From positions 473,743 through 537,742 of the forward strand of contig NZ_BMNE01000005.1 in assembly GCF_014646295.1 (NCBI RefSeq): DNA of 64,000 bases. The letters are read 5' to 3'. Both the position numbers and the translations under genes were made by a program. The notes below the pieces were generated by a model that was given only the letters and a program-made list of their open reading frames with translations, did not search any database and was not told the DNA's origin. This DNA comes from Nocardia rhizosphaerihabitans. Lineage in GTDB: Bacteria; Actinomycetota; Actinomycetes; Mycobacteriales; Mycobacteriaceae. Positions 24,728-33,570 of this stretch are shown piece by piece (the stretch's first letter is position 1; each line of letters opens with the position of its first letter).

Positions 24728-27700
24728 ATGGGCATCAAGGTGTCGCTCGAGCACCGGACCGCGTACTCCTTCGATCGTCTCGTCGACGTGCATCCGCACG
24801 AGGTGCGCCTACGGCCAGCGCCGCATTCGCGCACGCCGATCGAGGCATACTCGCTGGAGGTGTCGCCGCCTGGTCACTATGTGAACTGGCAGCAGGACGC
24901 GTTCGGCAATTTCGTTGCGCGGCTGGTGTTCCCGGAACCGACTCGGGAGTTGTCGATCACCGTGGGGTTGATCGCCGACCTCGAGGTGGTCAACCCGTTC
25001 GACTTCTTCGTCGAGGACTACGCCGAGCACTTCCCGTTCGCCTATCCCGAGGCGCTGGCCGCCGACCTGGAGCCGTATCTGCGCCCGGTCGACGAGGCCG
25101 AGCCGGGTTCGGGGCCGGGGGAGTTGCTGCGCGACTGGGTGCGGGTGCATCGCGCGCAGGGCCGTATCCGTTCCATCGACTACCTGGTCGAACTCAATTA
25201 CGCCCTGCGCAACACCGTCGACTACACGGTGCGGATGGAACCGGGCGTGCAGACCCCCGACGACACGCTGCGCCGGAAGCTCGGCTCCTGCCGTGATTCG
25301 GCGTGGCTGCTCGTGGCCATCCTGCGCGAACTCGGCCTGGCCGCGCGCTTCGTCTCCGGCTACCTGGTGCAGCTCACCGCGGACACGCCCGCGCTGGACG
25401 GACCGTCCGGGCCGAGCGCCGACTTCACCGACCTGCACGCCTGGACCGAGGTGTATCTGCCGGGCGCCGGCTGGATCGGGATGGACCCCACCTCCGGCCT
25501 GTTCGCCGGCGAGGGGCACATCCCGCTCGCCGCGACCCCGCACCCCGGCGCCGCCGCACCGATCACCGGCGCGACCGGGATCACCGAGGCCACGCTCGAA
25601 TTCAGCAATGTGGTGCGGCGGGTGCACGAGGACCCGCGAGTCACCCTGCCCTACACCGATTCCCAGTGGGAGCGGATCACCGCGTCCGGCGCGGCCGTCG
25701 ACAAGCGGATGGCCGCCGCCGATGTGGGCCTGACGATGGGTGGCGAGCCGACCTTCGTCTCCATCGACGACCAGATGAGCGCCCAGTGGACCACCGACGC
25801 CGACGGGCCGCACAAACGCGAACGCGCCGTCGACCTGGCCGACCGCCTGCGCGCGATCTACGCGCCCACCGGGCTGGTGCAGTACCGCCAGGGCAAGTGG
25901 TATCCGGGAGAACCGTTGCCGCGCTGGGAGATCGCCATCGCCTGGCGGGCGGACGGTGAGCCGGTGTGGAAGCGCCAAGACCTGCTGACCGACCCGTGGA
26001 CCCCGGTCGCGCGACGCTATCCCGTGGATGATTCGAGCGTCATCGAGACGGTCGCCCCGCCGCTGAACGAGGCAATCGCGCCGGACCCCGCCGAATCGGA
26101 CGGCTTCGCCGCAGGCGCCGTCGTCAGCGAGACCGGCGGCTCGCCACTGGGTGGGGCAACCAGTGAGCTGGACTCGGTCGGCTCGGCGGCACCTGATGGC
26201 GATCTGGCCACACCGGCCCAGCCGCTGCACACGGCGGCGACGCGTACGGCTGACACGCAGCCGCTCAACGCGTCGGCAGGTGTTCTGCCGCAGTCGCATC
26301 CGACTGCCGATGCGGACTCTGCCCGATCTCTGATCGCCCACATCGCGGGCACGCTCGGGTTGCCCGACGCCCAGGTGCGTCCCGCCTTCGAGGACCCGCT
26401 GGCCAGGCTCGCCGCCACCGTGACCGCGCCGTTTGGCGAGCCGCCTGCGGCCGACCTCGATCCGGTCGAGGATTCTCCCGAGGCTCGCCAGGCTTTGCTC
26501 GGCAGGCTCGACGAATCTGTCAACGAGCCGACCGCCTATGTGCTGCCTCTGCACCGCAGGGCCGACGGTGCGGGTTGGGCCAGTGCCGATTGGCAGTTGC
26601 GGCGCGGTCGTGACGAGGACGGCGGTCCCGGGCGGATCGTTCTGACCGACGGTGATTCGCCCGCGGGACTGCGACTTCCGCTGAATTCGGTGTCCTGGCA
26701 TACCCCGCCGCCGATTCCGGAAGCCGATCCGCTGTTCCAAGGTCCGCTGCGGCTGCCGCGCGAGGAACCGCCCGCCGTGCTCGAACCGGCGGACTTCACC
26801 CCGACCACCGCGCTCGTGGCCGAGGTGCGGGCGGGGCGGTTACATGTGTTCCTGCCGCCGGTCGGCGAGCTCGACGACTTCCTCGATCTGATCGCCAAGG
26901 TGGAGGAGGCCGCGGTCGCGCTCGATCAGCCGGTGGTGCTGGAGGGGTACGCGCCCCCGAATGATGCTCGGCTGCACACCTTCTCGGTGACGCCCGATCC
27001 CGGCGTGATCGAGGTGAACATCATGCCGACCAGCTCGTTCGCCGAACAGGCCGACGTGCTGGGCACCCTCTACGAGCAGGCCAGGCTGGCCAGGTTGAGC
27101 ACCGAGTCGTTCGACGTGGACGGCACGCACGGTGGCACCGGCGGCGGTAACCACATCACCCTGGGCGGGGTCACGCCAGCGCGCTCGCCGCTACTGCGCC
27201 GGCCCGATCTGCTGGTGTCGATGCTGACCTACTGGCAGCGTCATCCGGCGCTGTCGTACCTGTTCGCGGGCCGATTCGTCGGCCCGACCTCACAGGCTCC
27301 GCGCGCCGACGAGGGGCGCGAGGGCGCGCTGTACGAACTCGAGATCGCCTTCGCCGAGATCGCCCGGCTGACCGCCGCACAGGCAGCCGACGGGACGTCC
27401 GAAATCCGCTCGGCCCCATGGCATATCGACCGCGCCCTGCGGCATCTGCTGACCGATCTCACCGGCAACACCCACCGCGCCGAGTTCTGCATCGACAAGC
27501 TCTACAGTCCCGATTCCGCGCGCGGCAGGCTGGGCCTGCTGGAACTGCGCGGCTTCGAGATGCCGCCGCATTTCCAGATGGCGATGGTGCAGTCGCTGCT
27601 GGTGCGCGGCCTGGTCGCGATGTTCTGGGACAAGCCCTACCGCGCACCCCTGCTGCGGCACGGCGACAACCTGCACGGCCGCTACCTGCTGCCGCACTTC

Positions 27701-28384
27701 CTGATGAGCGATATCGCCGAGGTCGCCGCCGACCTGCGCGCGCACGGCATCGACTTCGACACCAGCTGGCTCGACCCGTTCACCGAATTCCGTTTCCCGC
27801 GCATCGGCACCGCGATGATCGGCGACGTCGAGCTGGAACTGCGCGGCGCGATCGAACCGTGGCTGACCCTCGGTGAGCAGACCACCGGCCAGGGCACGGC
27901 ACGCTATGTCGACTCCTCGGTGGAGCGGTTGCAGGTGCGGGTGGTCGGCGCCGACCGCGGCCGCTACGTGGTGACCTGCAACGGCATGCCGGTACCGCTG
28001 CTGGCCACCGACAAGACCGACGTGCAGGTCGCGGGCGTGCGCTATCGCGCCTGGCAGCCGCCGAATTCGCTGCATCCGTCCATCACCGTGGACGCGCCGC
28101 TGGTGTTCGACCTCGTCGACGCCGCGACCGGGCTCTCGCACGGCGGCTGCACCTATCACGTCGTCCATCCCGGCGGCCGCGCCTTCGACGACCCGCCCGT
28201 CAACGCGGTGGCCGCGCAGTCGCGGCGCAACCGTCGCTTCGAGGCGGCGGGACATACGGTGAATCCGATGGACCCGGCCGAACTCCGTGCGAAGATCGCG
28301 GCGCAGTCGACCGATGTCGGTGCACCAGGCATCCTGGATCTACGTCGCGCGCGCACCGTGTGGGACTGGGCCGAGGGCCGGTAG
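24728..28384 (+). CDS. transglutaminase-like + DUF2126 (circularly permuted GS-like amidoligase) protein
   Basis: This is a 1218-residue protein. The N-terminal part (about 1-310) is a transglutaminase-like domain with its bacterial beta-rich leader (VSLEHRTAYSFDRLV) and an intact triad: C188 (LGSCRDSAWLLV), H237 (DLHAWTEVYLPG) and D253 (GMDPTSG). DUF2126 begins near 335 (LTMGGEPTFVSIDDQ) and runs to the C terminus, with HGGTGGGNHITLGG, RAEFCIDKLYSP and LLELRGFEMPPH. DUF2126 has been predicted to be a circularly permuted glutamine-synthetase-like ligase. An Ala/Thr/Asp-rich stretch of about 100 residues (about 437-540) interrupts it. No signal peptide. It is the first gene of a four-gene operon. 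The start may be GTG 24710. Confidence 0.88.
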   Translation: MGIKVSLEHRTAYSFDRLVDVHPHEVRLRPAPHSRTPIEAYSLEVSPPGHYVNWQQDAFGNFVARLVFPEPTRELSITVGLIADLEVVNPFDFFVEDYAEHFPFAYPEALAADLEPYLRPVDEAEPGSGPGELLRDWVRVHRAQGRIRSIDYLVELNYALRNTVDYTVRMEPGVQTPDDTLRRKLGSCRDSAWLLVAILRELGLAARFVSGYLVQLTADTPALDGPSGPSADFTDLHAWTEVYLPGAGWIGMDPTSGLFAGEGHIPLAATPHPGAAAPITGATGITEATLEFSNVVRRVHEDPRVTLPYTDSQWERITASGAAVDKRMAAADVGLTMGGEPTFVSIDDQMSAQWTTDADGPHKRERAVDLADRLRAIYAPTGLVQYRQGKWYPGEPLPRWEIAIAWRADGEPVWKRQDLLTDPWTPVARRYPVDDSSVIETVAPPLNEAIAPDPAESDGFAAGAVVSETGGSPLGGATSELDSVGSAAPDGDLATPAQPLHTAATRTADTQPLNASAGVLPQSHPTADADSARSLIAHIAGTLGLPDAQVRPAFEDPLARLAATVTAPFGEPPAADLDPVEDSPEARQALLGRLDESVNEPTAYVLPLHRRADGAGWASADWQLRRGRDEDGGPGRIVLTDGDSPAGLRLPLNSVSWHTPPPIPEADPLFQGPLRLPREEPPAVLEPADFTPTTALVAEVRAGRLHVFLPPVGELDDFLDLIAKVEEAAVALDQPVVLEGYAPPNDARLHTFSVTPDPGVIEVNIMPTSSFAEQADVLGTLYEQARLARLSTESFDVDGTHGGTGGGNHITLGGVTPARSPLLRRPDLLVSMLTYWQRHPALSYLFAGRFVGPTSQAPRADEGREGALYELEIAFAEIARLTAAQAADGTSEIRSAPWHIDRALRHLLTDLTGNTHRAEFCIDKLYSPDSARGRLGLLELRGFEMPPHFQMAMVQSLLVRGLVAMFWDKPYRAPLLRHGDNLHGRYLLPHFLMSDIAEVAADLRAHGIDFDTSWLDPFTEFRFPRIGTAMIGDVELELRGAIEPWLTLGEQTTGQGTARYVDSSVERLQVRVVGADRGRYVVTCNGMPVPLLATDKTDVQVAGVRYRAWQPPNSLHPSITVDAPLVFDLVDAATGLSHGGCTYHVVHPGGRAFDDPPVNAVAAQSRRNRRFEAAGHTVNPMDPAELRAKIAAQSTDVGAPGILDLRRARTVWDWAEGR

Positions 28385-28411
28385 GCGACAACAGGAAGCG
28401 AGGTCGGCTCG

Positions 28412-31400
28412 GTGACTGAGCGCGACGAGGCGCTACGGGACGGGAAGGCGCCAGGCGTGCGCGCACAGGTCGCCGAGCAGTTGGCGCGGTATCGGGCCGC
28501 GAGCAAGGCGGGGGCGCGCTACGACGAGTGCGGCAGGCCGACGCCGGGCTATTACGACGAACTGGTCGACGGACGCGGCCGGGTGCGGTCGATGTGGTCG
28601 GAGCTCTCGGCCGACTTCGTCGACCAGGGCATCAGCGGACTCGGCCGGATCGATCACCGGGTGCGCAGGCAGATCGAGGACGACGGCGTCACCTACACCG
28701 AGGTCGGGGTCGGTGACGACGCCGCGACGCCCATGCCGTGGCGGCTCGACCCGATCCCGCTGCTGGTCTCCGCCGACGACTGGACCCGCCTGGAAAACGG
28801 TCTGGTGCATCGCTCGCTGGTGCTCGACGAGGTGCTCACCGATGTCTACGGCCCGCGCAGGCTGATCGCCTCCGGTCTGCTGCCGCCGGAGATCGTGTTC
28901 GGCAACACCGGGTATGTGCGGGCCGCGCACGGCATCACCATTCCGGGCACCCACCAGCTGTTCCTGCACGCCTGCGACATCAGCCGCTGGAGCGACGGGC
29001 AGTTCCGGGTGCTGGCCGACTGGGCGCAGGCGCCGTCGGGCGCCGGCTACGCGCTGGCCGACCGCCGCGTCGTCGCCTCGGCCATCCCCGAGGCGTTCGA
29101 GCACGCGGGCCCGCGCCCGCTCACACCGTTCGCGCGGGCCATGCGGCTGATGCTCGAGGAAGCCGCGCCCGAGCTGGCCGACGGCGAGGAACCGGTCGTC
29201 GTCGTGCTGAGCCCGGGTTCGCACTCCGAAACCGCGTTCGACCAGGCCTATCTCGCGCAGACACTCGGCTTCCCGCTGGTCGAGAGCGCCGACCTGGTCG
29301 TGCGCGACGGCGCGCTGTGGATGCGCTCGCTCGGCAGCCTGGAACGGGTCGACGTGGTGCTGCGCCGCGTCGACGCCGAGTTCTCCGATCCGCTGGACCT
29401 GCGTCCCGATTCGCGCCTCGGCGTGGTCGGGCTGGTCGAGGTGCTGCGCCGGGGCGCTGTCACGGTGGTCAACACCCTCGGCAGCGGCCTGCTGGAATCG
29501 CCCGCGCTGAGCGCGTTCCTGCCGCGGATCGCCCGTTCGGTCCTCGGCGCCGACCTGCAGCTCGACGGGATGCCCGCCTATTGGGGTGGCGACGACACCG
29601 AGCGATCGCACCTCGTCGCGCACCTCGGTGACCTGGTGATCCGTTCCGCCGTCGACGGAGCGACGATCTTCGGACCGAGCCTGGCCGCCGCCGAACGCGA
29701 AGAACTCGCCGCGCGGATCGAGGCGGAGCGGTGGAAGTGGGTCGGGCAGGAACCCGCCGAGTTCTCGGTCGCGCCCGCGGTCGAGGGGGAGGCGGGGATC
29801 GCGCCCGCGCCGGTCGGCATGCGGTTGTTCTCGCTGGCCCGGCGCGGTGGCTATACGGCCATGTCGGGTGGGCTCGGCCAGCAGCGGATGCGACTGGAAC
29901 CGACCCGCAGCGTGATCAAGGTGGCGGCCAAGGATGTCTGGGTGCGCGCCGCGCCCGCGACCGCGCCCGCCGTCGGCGCCGACGCGCCGCACGAGGAGCG
30001 GCTGCGCCGGGCGGTGCCGGTGGTCGAGGCGATCAGTTCGCCGCGCGTGCTCAACGATTTGTTCTGGATGGGCCGCTACAGCGAGCGCGCCGAAGCGGTG
30101 GCCCGGTTGCTCGCGGCGACCCACGACGTCTATCAGGATTACCGCTACCGGCCCTGGCTGGAAGGCGCCGAAGCGTTGCCGATTCTGATGCGGGCGTTGT
30201 CGGTGACCACGGGCACGGTCGCGCCGGAATCGGTGCTGCCTCACGGAACCAGGCCTGTCGGCGCGCTGGTCCGGGTGGAGGCGCAAGCCGGCGATGGGCC
30301 GAGTCCCAGCACGCCGGAGAGCAGGGACACGCGGGCCGGCGAGCGCGCCGCCGCAGAGGCGGAGCGAGATGGATCGGCTGCCGCCGTGGGCGACTCCGGT
30401 GCACCGGGCGCAAGCGCGCCGATCCGGTCCTCGGACGTGGCCGATGCCGACGCGGAGGTGGATTCGGCTGCGGCGGAATCTGATTCCGACGATGCCGAGT
30501 CGGCAGCGCCGTGGGAGCGGGCGGGGACGAGTGCGCTGGCCCGTGCACTGCGCACCACTGGGAGCGCCGCCGAGCGGGGTGCGGAGCCTGCGGAGGGCGA
30601 CCGTGACGATCGTGCGCGGCACGAGCAGGTGAAAGCCAGCGCGCGCCCCAAGGTTTCGGGCAAGCCTGTCAGCGCGGAGCCGAGGGTCGTCGCGGGCGCC
30701 TCGGCCGAGGGCTTCCAGTACCTGGCCACGCTCACCGGCGACCGGCATCTGCCCGGCTCGCTGTCCTACGCCGTCGACCACTACGGTTCCGCGGCGCGCG
30801 CTGTGCGCGACCAGCTCTCCGCCGACACCTGGATGGTCGTCGGCGCGGTCGATCGCGCGCTGGCCGAATTCCGCAGCGCCAGTACTGAACAGGAGACCGC
30901 GCTGTCCTCGGTCCACTCGCTGACGCTGGCCGCGCTGCTGTCGCTCTCGGGCATCGGCGCGGAATCGCTGGTGCGTGACACCGGCTGGTACGTCATGGAC
31001 ATCGGCAAACGCATCGAACGCGGACTCGCGCTGACCGCGCTTCTCAAAGCCGCACTGGCGCAGGCGAGTCCGCCCGAGGTGGAGCGGGTGGTCACCGATT
31101 CGGTACTCGTCGCGACCGAGTCCGCGGTGATGTACCGCCGCCGCCACCGTGGTTCGGCGCATGTCGCCGCGCTGGCCGGGCTGCTGCTGTTCGACGCGGG
31201 CAATCCGCGATCGCTGGTGTATCAGCTCGATCGGCTCGAAGCCGACTTCCAGGCGCTGCCGGGCGGTTCCGGCGCGTCCAGGTCGCAGCGACTGCTCGCC
31301 GATGCCCAGCGGATGCTGCGCCGAATCGACCCGGCCGACCTGGAAACCACCGATACCGAAGGCGTGCGCACCGAGCTGGTGGAACTGCTGGAGGGGGTGC

Positions 31401-31501
31401 ACCTGCGGCTGCGCAAGCTGTCGGAGTCGTTCGAAGCGACCAAACTCGCTGTGCCGGTGGCGATCCAGCCGCTGTGGGGTAACACCAGGATGGTCGGATG
31501 A
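28412..31501 (+). CDS. circularly permuted ATP-grasp ligase fused to alpha-E domain
   Basis: This 1029-residue fusion has a circularly permuted ATP-grasp domain at about 30-480 (YYDELVDGRGRVRSMWSE, THQLFLHACDISRW, LSPGSHSETAFDQAYLAQ, VVNTLGSGLLESPALSAFLP). An alpha-E helical domain follows from about 540 (RVLNDLFWMGRYSERAEAVA) to the end. In most organisms these are two separate genes. A low-complexity segment of about 150 Ala/Asp/Ser/Glu-rich residues (about 605-760) is inserted inside the alpha-E domain. ATP-grasp enzymes form amide bonds via acyl phosphates, so it is a predicted peptide ligase. It lies 27 bp after the DUF2126 gene and overlaps the next gene by four bases. Confidence 0.88.
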   Translation: MTERDEALRDGKAPGVRAQVAEQLARYRAASKAGARYDECGRPTPGYYDELVDGRGRVRSMWSELSADFVDQGISGLGRIDHRVRRQIEDDGVTYTEVGVGDDAATPMPWRLDPIPLLVSADDWTRLENGLVHRSLVLDEVLTDVYGPRRLIASGLLPPEIVFGNTGYVRAAHGITIPGTHQLFLHACDISRWSDGQFRVLADWAQAPSGAGYALADRRVVASAIPEAFEHAGPRPLTPFARAMRLMLEEAAPELADGEEPVVVVLSPGSHSETAFDQAYLAQTLGFPLVESADLVVRDGALWMRSLGSLERVDVVLRRVDAEFSDPLDLRPDSRLGVVGLVEVLRRGAVTVVNTLGSGLLESPALSAFLPRIARSVLGADLQLDGMPAYWGGDDTERSHLVAHLGDLVIRSAVDGATIFGPSLAAAEREELAARIEAERWKWVGQEPAEFSVAPAVEGEAGIAPAPVGMRLFSLARRGGYTAMSGGLGQQRMRLEPTRSVIKVAAKDVWVRAAPATAPAVGADAPHEERLRRAVPVVEAISSPRVLNDLFWMGRYSERAEAVARLLAATHDVYQDYRYRPWLEGAEALPILMRALSVTTGTVAPESVLPHGTRPVGALVRVEAQAGDGPSPSTPESRDTRAGERAAAEAERDGSAAAVGDSGAPGASAPIRSSDVADADAEVDSAAAESDSDDAESAAPWERAGTSALARALRTTGSAAERGAEPAEGDRDDRARHEQVKASARPKVSGKPVSAEPRVVAGASAEGFQYLATLTGDRHLPGSLSYAVDHYGSAARAVRDQLSADTWMVVGAVDRALAEFRSASTEQETALSSVHSLTLAALLSLSGIGAESLVRDTGWYVMDIGKRIERGLALTALLKAALAQASPPEVERVVTDSVLVATESAVMYRRRHRGSAHVAALAGLLLFDAGNPRSLVYQLDRLEADFQALPGGSGASRSQRLLADAQRMLRRIDPADLETTDTEGVRTELVELLEGVHLRLRKLSESFEATKLAVPVAIQPLWGNTRMVG

Positions 31502-32394
31502 GCAGGCGATACCGGGTGATGCACCGCACCACCTACAGCTACTCCGACGAAGTCACCAGTTCCTACGGCCGTGCGTATCTGACCCCGCGCGAATTCGCCG
31601 GTCAGCGGTTGCTCGAGCACGACATCTACATCGACCCGGTGCCGTCGGACCGATCCGTCGGCACCGACGTCTACGGCAATACGACGACGTATTTCCATGT
31701 GACATCCGAACATCGGAAGCTCGAGGTCACCGGCGAGTCGCTCGTCGATGTCGACGGCGACCATCCGTCGACGATGCCGGGCGCCGACCTGCCGTGGGAG
31801 CAGGCAAGGCCGAGCGTCACCACCGGGCCGCTGGCCGTCGAGTTCACTCTCGACCTGCTGCCACCCGAGATCACCCCGGAGGTCGCCGCCTACGCCGCGC
31901 GGAGTTTCCCTGCGGGCAGACCGCTGCTCGACGCGGTCACCGAGCTGAACACCCGCATCCACGAGGATTTCCGGTACCGCTCCGGCTCGACGACCGTGAG
32001 CACCAGCGTCGCCGACGTCTTCGCCGCGCGCGAGGGCGTCTGCCAGGACTTCGCCCGGATCGGCGCGGCCTGCCTGCGGTCACGGGGGCTGGCAGCGCGC
32101 TACGTCTCGGGCTATCTCGCCACCGATCCGCCGCCTGGCAAGGAACGCATGGTCGGGGTCGACGCCACCCACGCGTGGGCCGCGGTCTGGCTGCCCGGCA
32201 CCGACGAGACCGACCGCACCGGCCGCTGGATCGCCTTCGACCCCACCAACGACCAGTTCGCCGACGAGCGCTACGTGACCGTGGCGTGGGGGCGCGACTA
32301 CCAGGATGTTCCGCCGCTGCGTGGCATCATCTATACCGACGCCAAACAGTCCACGATCACGGTCTCGGTCGATGTAGCCCCGGTGGAGGTGTAG
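31498..32394 (+). CDS. second transglutaminase-like cysteine peptidase/amidotransferase
   Basis: This 298-residue protein has the bacterial transglutaminase leader (YRVMHRTTYSYSDEVTSSYG) and a complete triad: C182 (AREGVCQDFARIG), H225 (DATHAWAAVWLPG) and D248 (AFDPTNDQF). Members act as peptidases or form amide cross-links. It overlaps the ligase gene by four bases (ATGA) and precedes the metallopeptidase by 4 bp, so the four proteins should be made together. No signal peptide, hence a cytoplasmic role in making or trimming the ligase product is inferred. Confidence 0.9.
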   Translation: MSRRYRVMHRTTYSYSDEVTSSYGRAYLTPREFAGQRLLEHDIYIDPVPSDRSVGTDVYGNTTTYFHVTSEHRKLEVTGESLVDVDGDHPSTMPGADLPWEQARPSVTTGPLAVEFTLDLLPPEITPEVAAYAARSFPAGRPLLDAVTELNTRIHEDFRYRSGSTTVSTSVADVFAAREGVCQDFARIGAACLRSRGLAARYVSGYLATDPPPGKERMVGVDATHAWAAVWLPGTDETDRTGRWIAFDPTNDQFADERYVTVAWGRDYQDVPPLRGIIYTDAKQSTITVSVDVAPVEV

Positions 32395-32398
32395 TCCC

Positions 32399-33466
32399 TT
32401 GCGTGATTTCGTCTGCCCGAATTGCGGACAGCAGCTGGCTTTCGAGAACTCGGTGTGCCTGGCATGTTCGAGTCCGCTCGGATTCAGCCTGCGGGAGCGG
32501 GCGCTGGTGGTCATCGGCGATCCGCCGGGCGACGCGGCGATCGATCACGCGCGCGGCGTCGTCTGCGGTGACCGGTTTCGGTTGTGCGACAACCTGCATG
32601 TGGCGCAGTGCAATTGGCTGGTGTCGCGGTCCGACGACACCGCGGGGCCGATGCTGTGCGAGTCGTGCGCGCTCACCCGCACCCGGCCCAACGACGCCGA
32701 CGCCGACGGCCTCGCCGCGTTCGCCGAGGCCGAGGCGGCCAAGCGGCGGTTGATCTTCGAGCTGGTCGAACTCGGCCTGCCGATCGTCGGCCGGGACGCC
32801 GATCCCGCGCACGGCCTCGCCTTCGATCTGCTCTCCAGCCGCACCGACGGCGTGCTCACCGGCCATATCGACGGCGTCGTGACCCTGGACCTGGCCGAGG
32901 CGAGCGACCCGCACCGCGAGCAGTTGCGGATCGAGATGGACGAGCCCTACCGGACCCTGCTCGGCCACTTCCGGCACGAGATCGGCCACTACTACTTCAC
33001 CGTGCTGGTCGCCGGAGACGAAGCGCTGCAACGGTTCCGGGATCTGTTCGGCGATCCGTTCGCCGACTACCAGGAGGCGCTGAACCGGCACTATTCGCAG
33101 GGCGCGCCGCCCGGCTGGGAGGACGACTACGTCTCGTCCTACGCCACCATGCACGCCGCCGAGGACTGGGCCGAGACCTTCGCCCACTACCTGCACATCC
33201 GCGACACCCTCGACACCGCCGCCGCCTTCGGCATCGCCCCCGCCGGCGCCACCCTGGATCGGCCCCAGGTCGGGCGCGCCGGCTTCGACAAGATCATCGA
33301 ACTGTGGTTGCCCCTGGCCTGGTCGCTGAACATGGTCAACCGCTCGATGGGACACGACGATCTCTATCCGTTCGTCCTGCCCGATCATGTTCTGGAGAAG
33401 ATGCGCTTCGTCCACGAGCTCTGTGAACGCAGCAACGCGACACCCGAGGAATCAGTGGTCGCTTAA
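32399..33466 (+). CDS. zinc-ribbon putative metallopeptidase of the ligase operon
   Basis: This 355-residue protein starts with a C4 zinc ribbon (C6, C9, C20, C23; DFVCPNCGQQLAFENSVCLA). Its second half carries a zincin-type HEIGH motif (H193, E194, H197) in FRHEIGHYYFTVLV, and a downstream acidic helix AEDWAETFAHYLH that may supply the third ligand. This is the 'putative zinc-binding metallopeptidase' family, not characterised biochemically as far as I know. TTG 32399 is used as start, following GGAGGTG about 10 bp upstream. Position at the operon end suggests removal or processing of the conjugated peptide. Confidence 0.85.
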   Translation: MRDFVCPNCGQQLAFENSVCLACSSPLGFSLRERALVVIGDPPGDAAIDHARGVVCGDRFRLCDNLHVAQCNWLVSRSDDTAGPMLCESCALTRTRPNDADADGLAAFAEAEAAKRRLIFELVELGLPIVGRDADPAHGLAFDLLSSRTDGVLTGHIDGVVTLDLAEASDPHREQLRIEMDEPYRTLLGHFRHEIGHYYFTVLVAGDEALQRFRDLFGDPFADYQEALNRHYSQGAPPGWEDDYVSSYATMHAAEDWAETFAHYLHIRDTLDTAAAFGIAPAGATLDRPQVGRAGFDKIIELWLPLAWSLNMVNRSMGHDDLYPFVLPDHVLEKMRFVHELCERSNATPEESVVA

Positions 33467-33512
33467 TACCGCGATTCCACTGCGTTCTAGGTCACAGCTG
33501 TTTACCCTCACT

Positions 33513-33536
33513 GTTTGAGACGAACGAGTCTCAAAC
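33513..33536. promoter_or_regulatory. 9-bp inverted repeat between metallopeptidase and BASS genes
   Basis: GTTTGAGAC-6 nt-GTCTCAAAC is perfect and unusually AT-rich for this genome. It starts 47 bp after the metallopeptidase stop and ends 35 bp before the transporter start. It may be the end of the ligase operon or, more likely given no T run, an operator of the transporter gene. Confidence 0.4.
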
Positions 33537-33570
33537 CCGGTGTTGCCCGGGATGCTCGATGAGGATGGCT

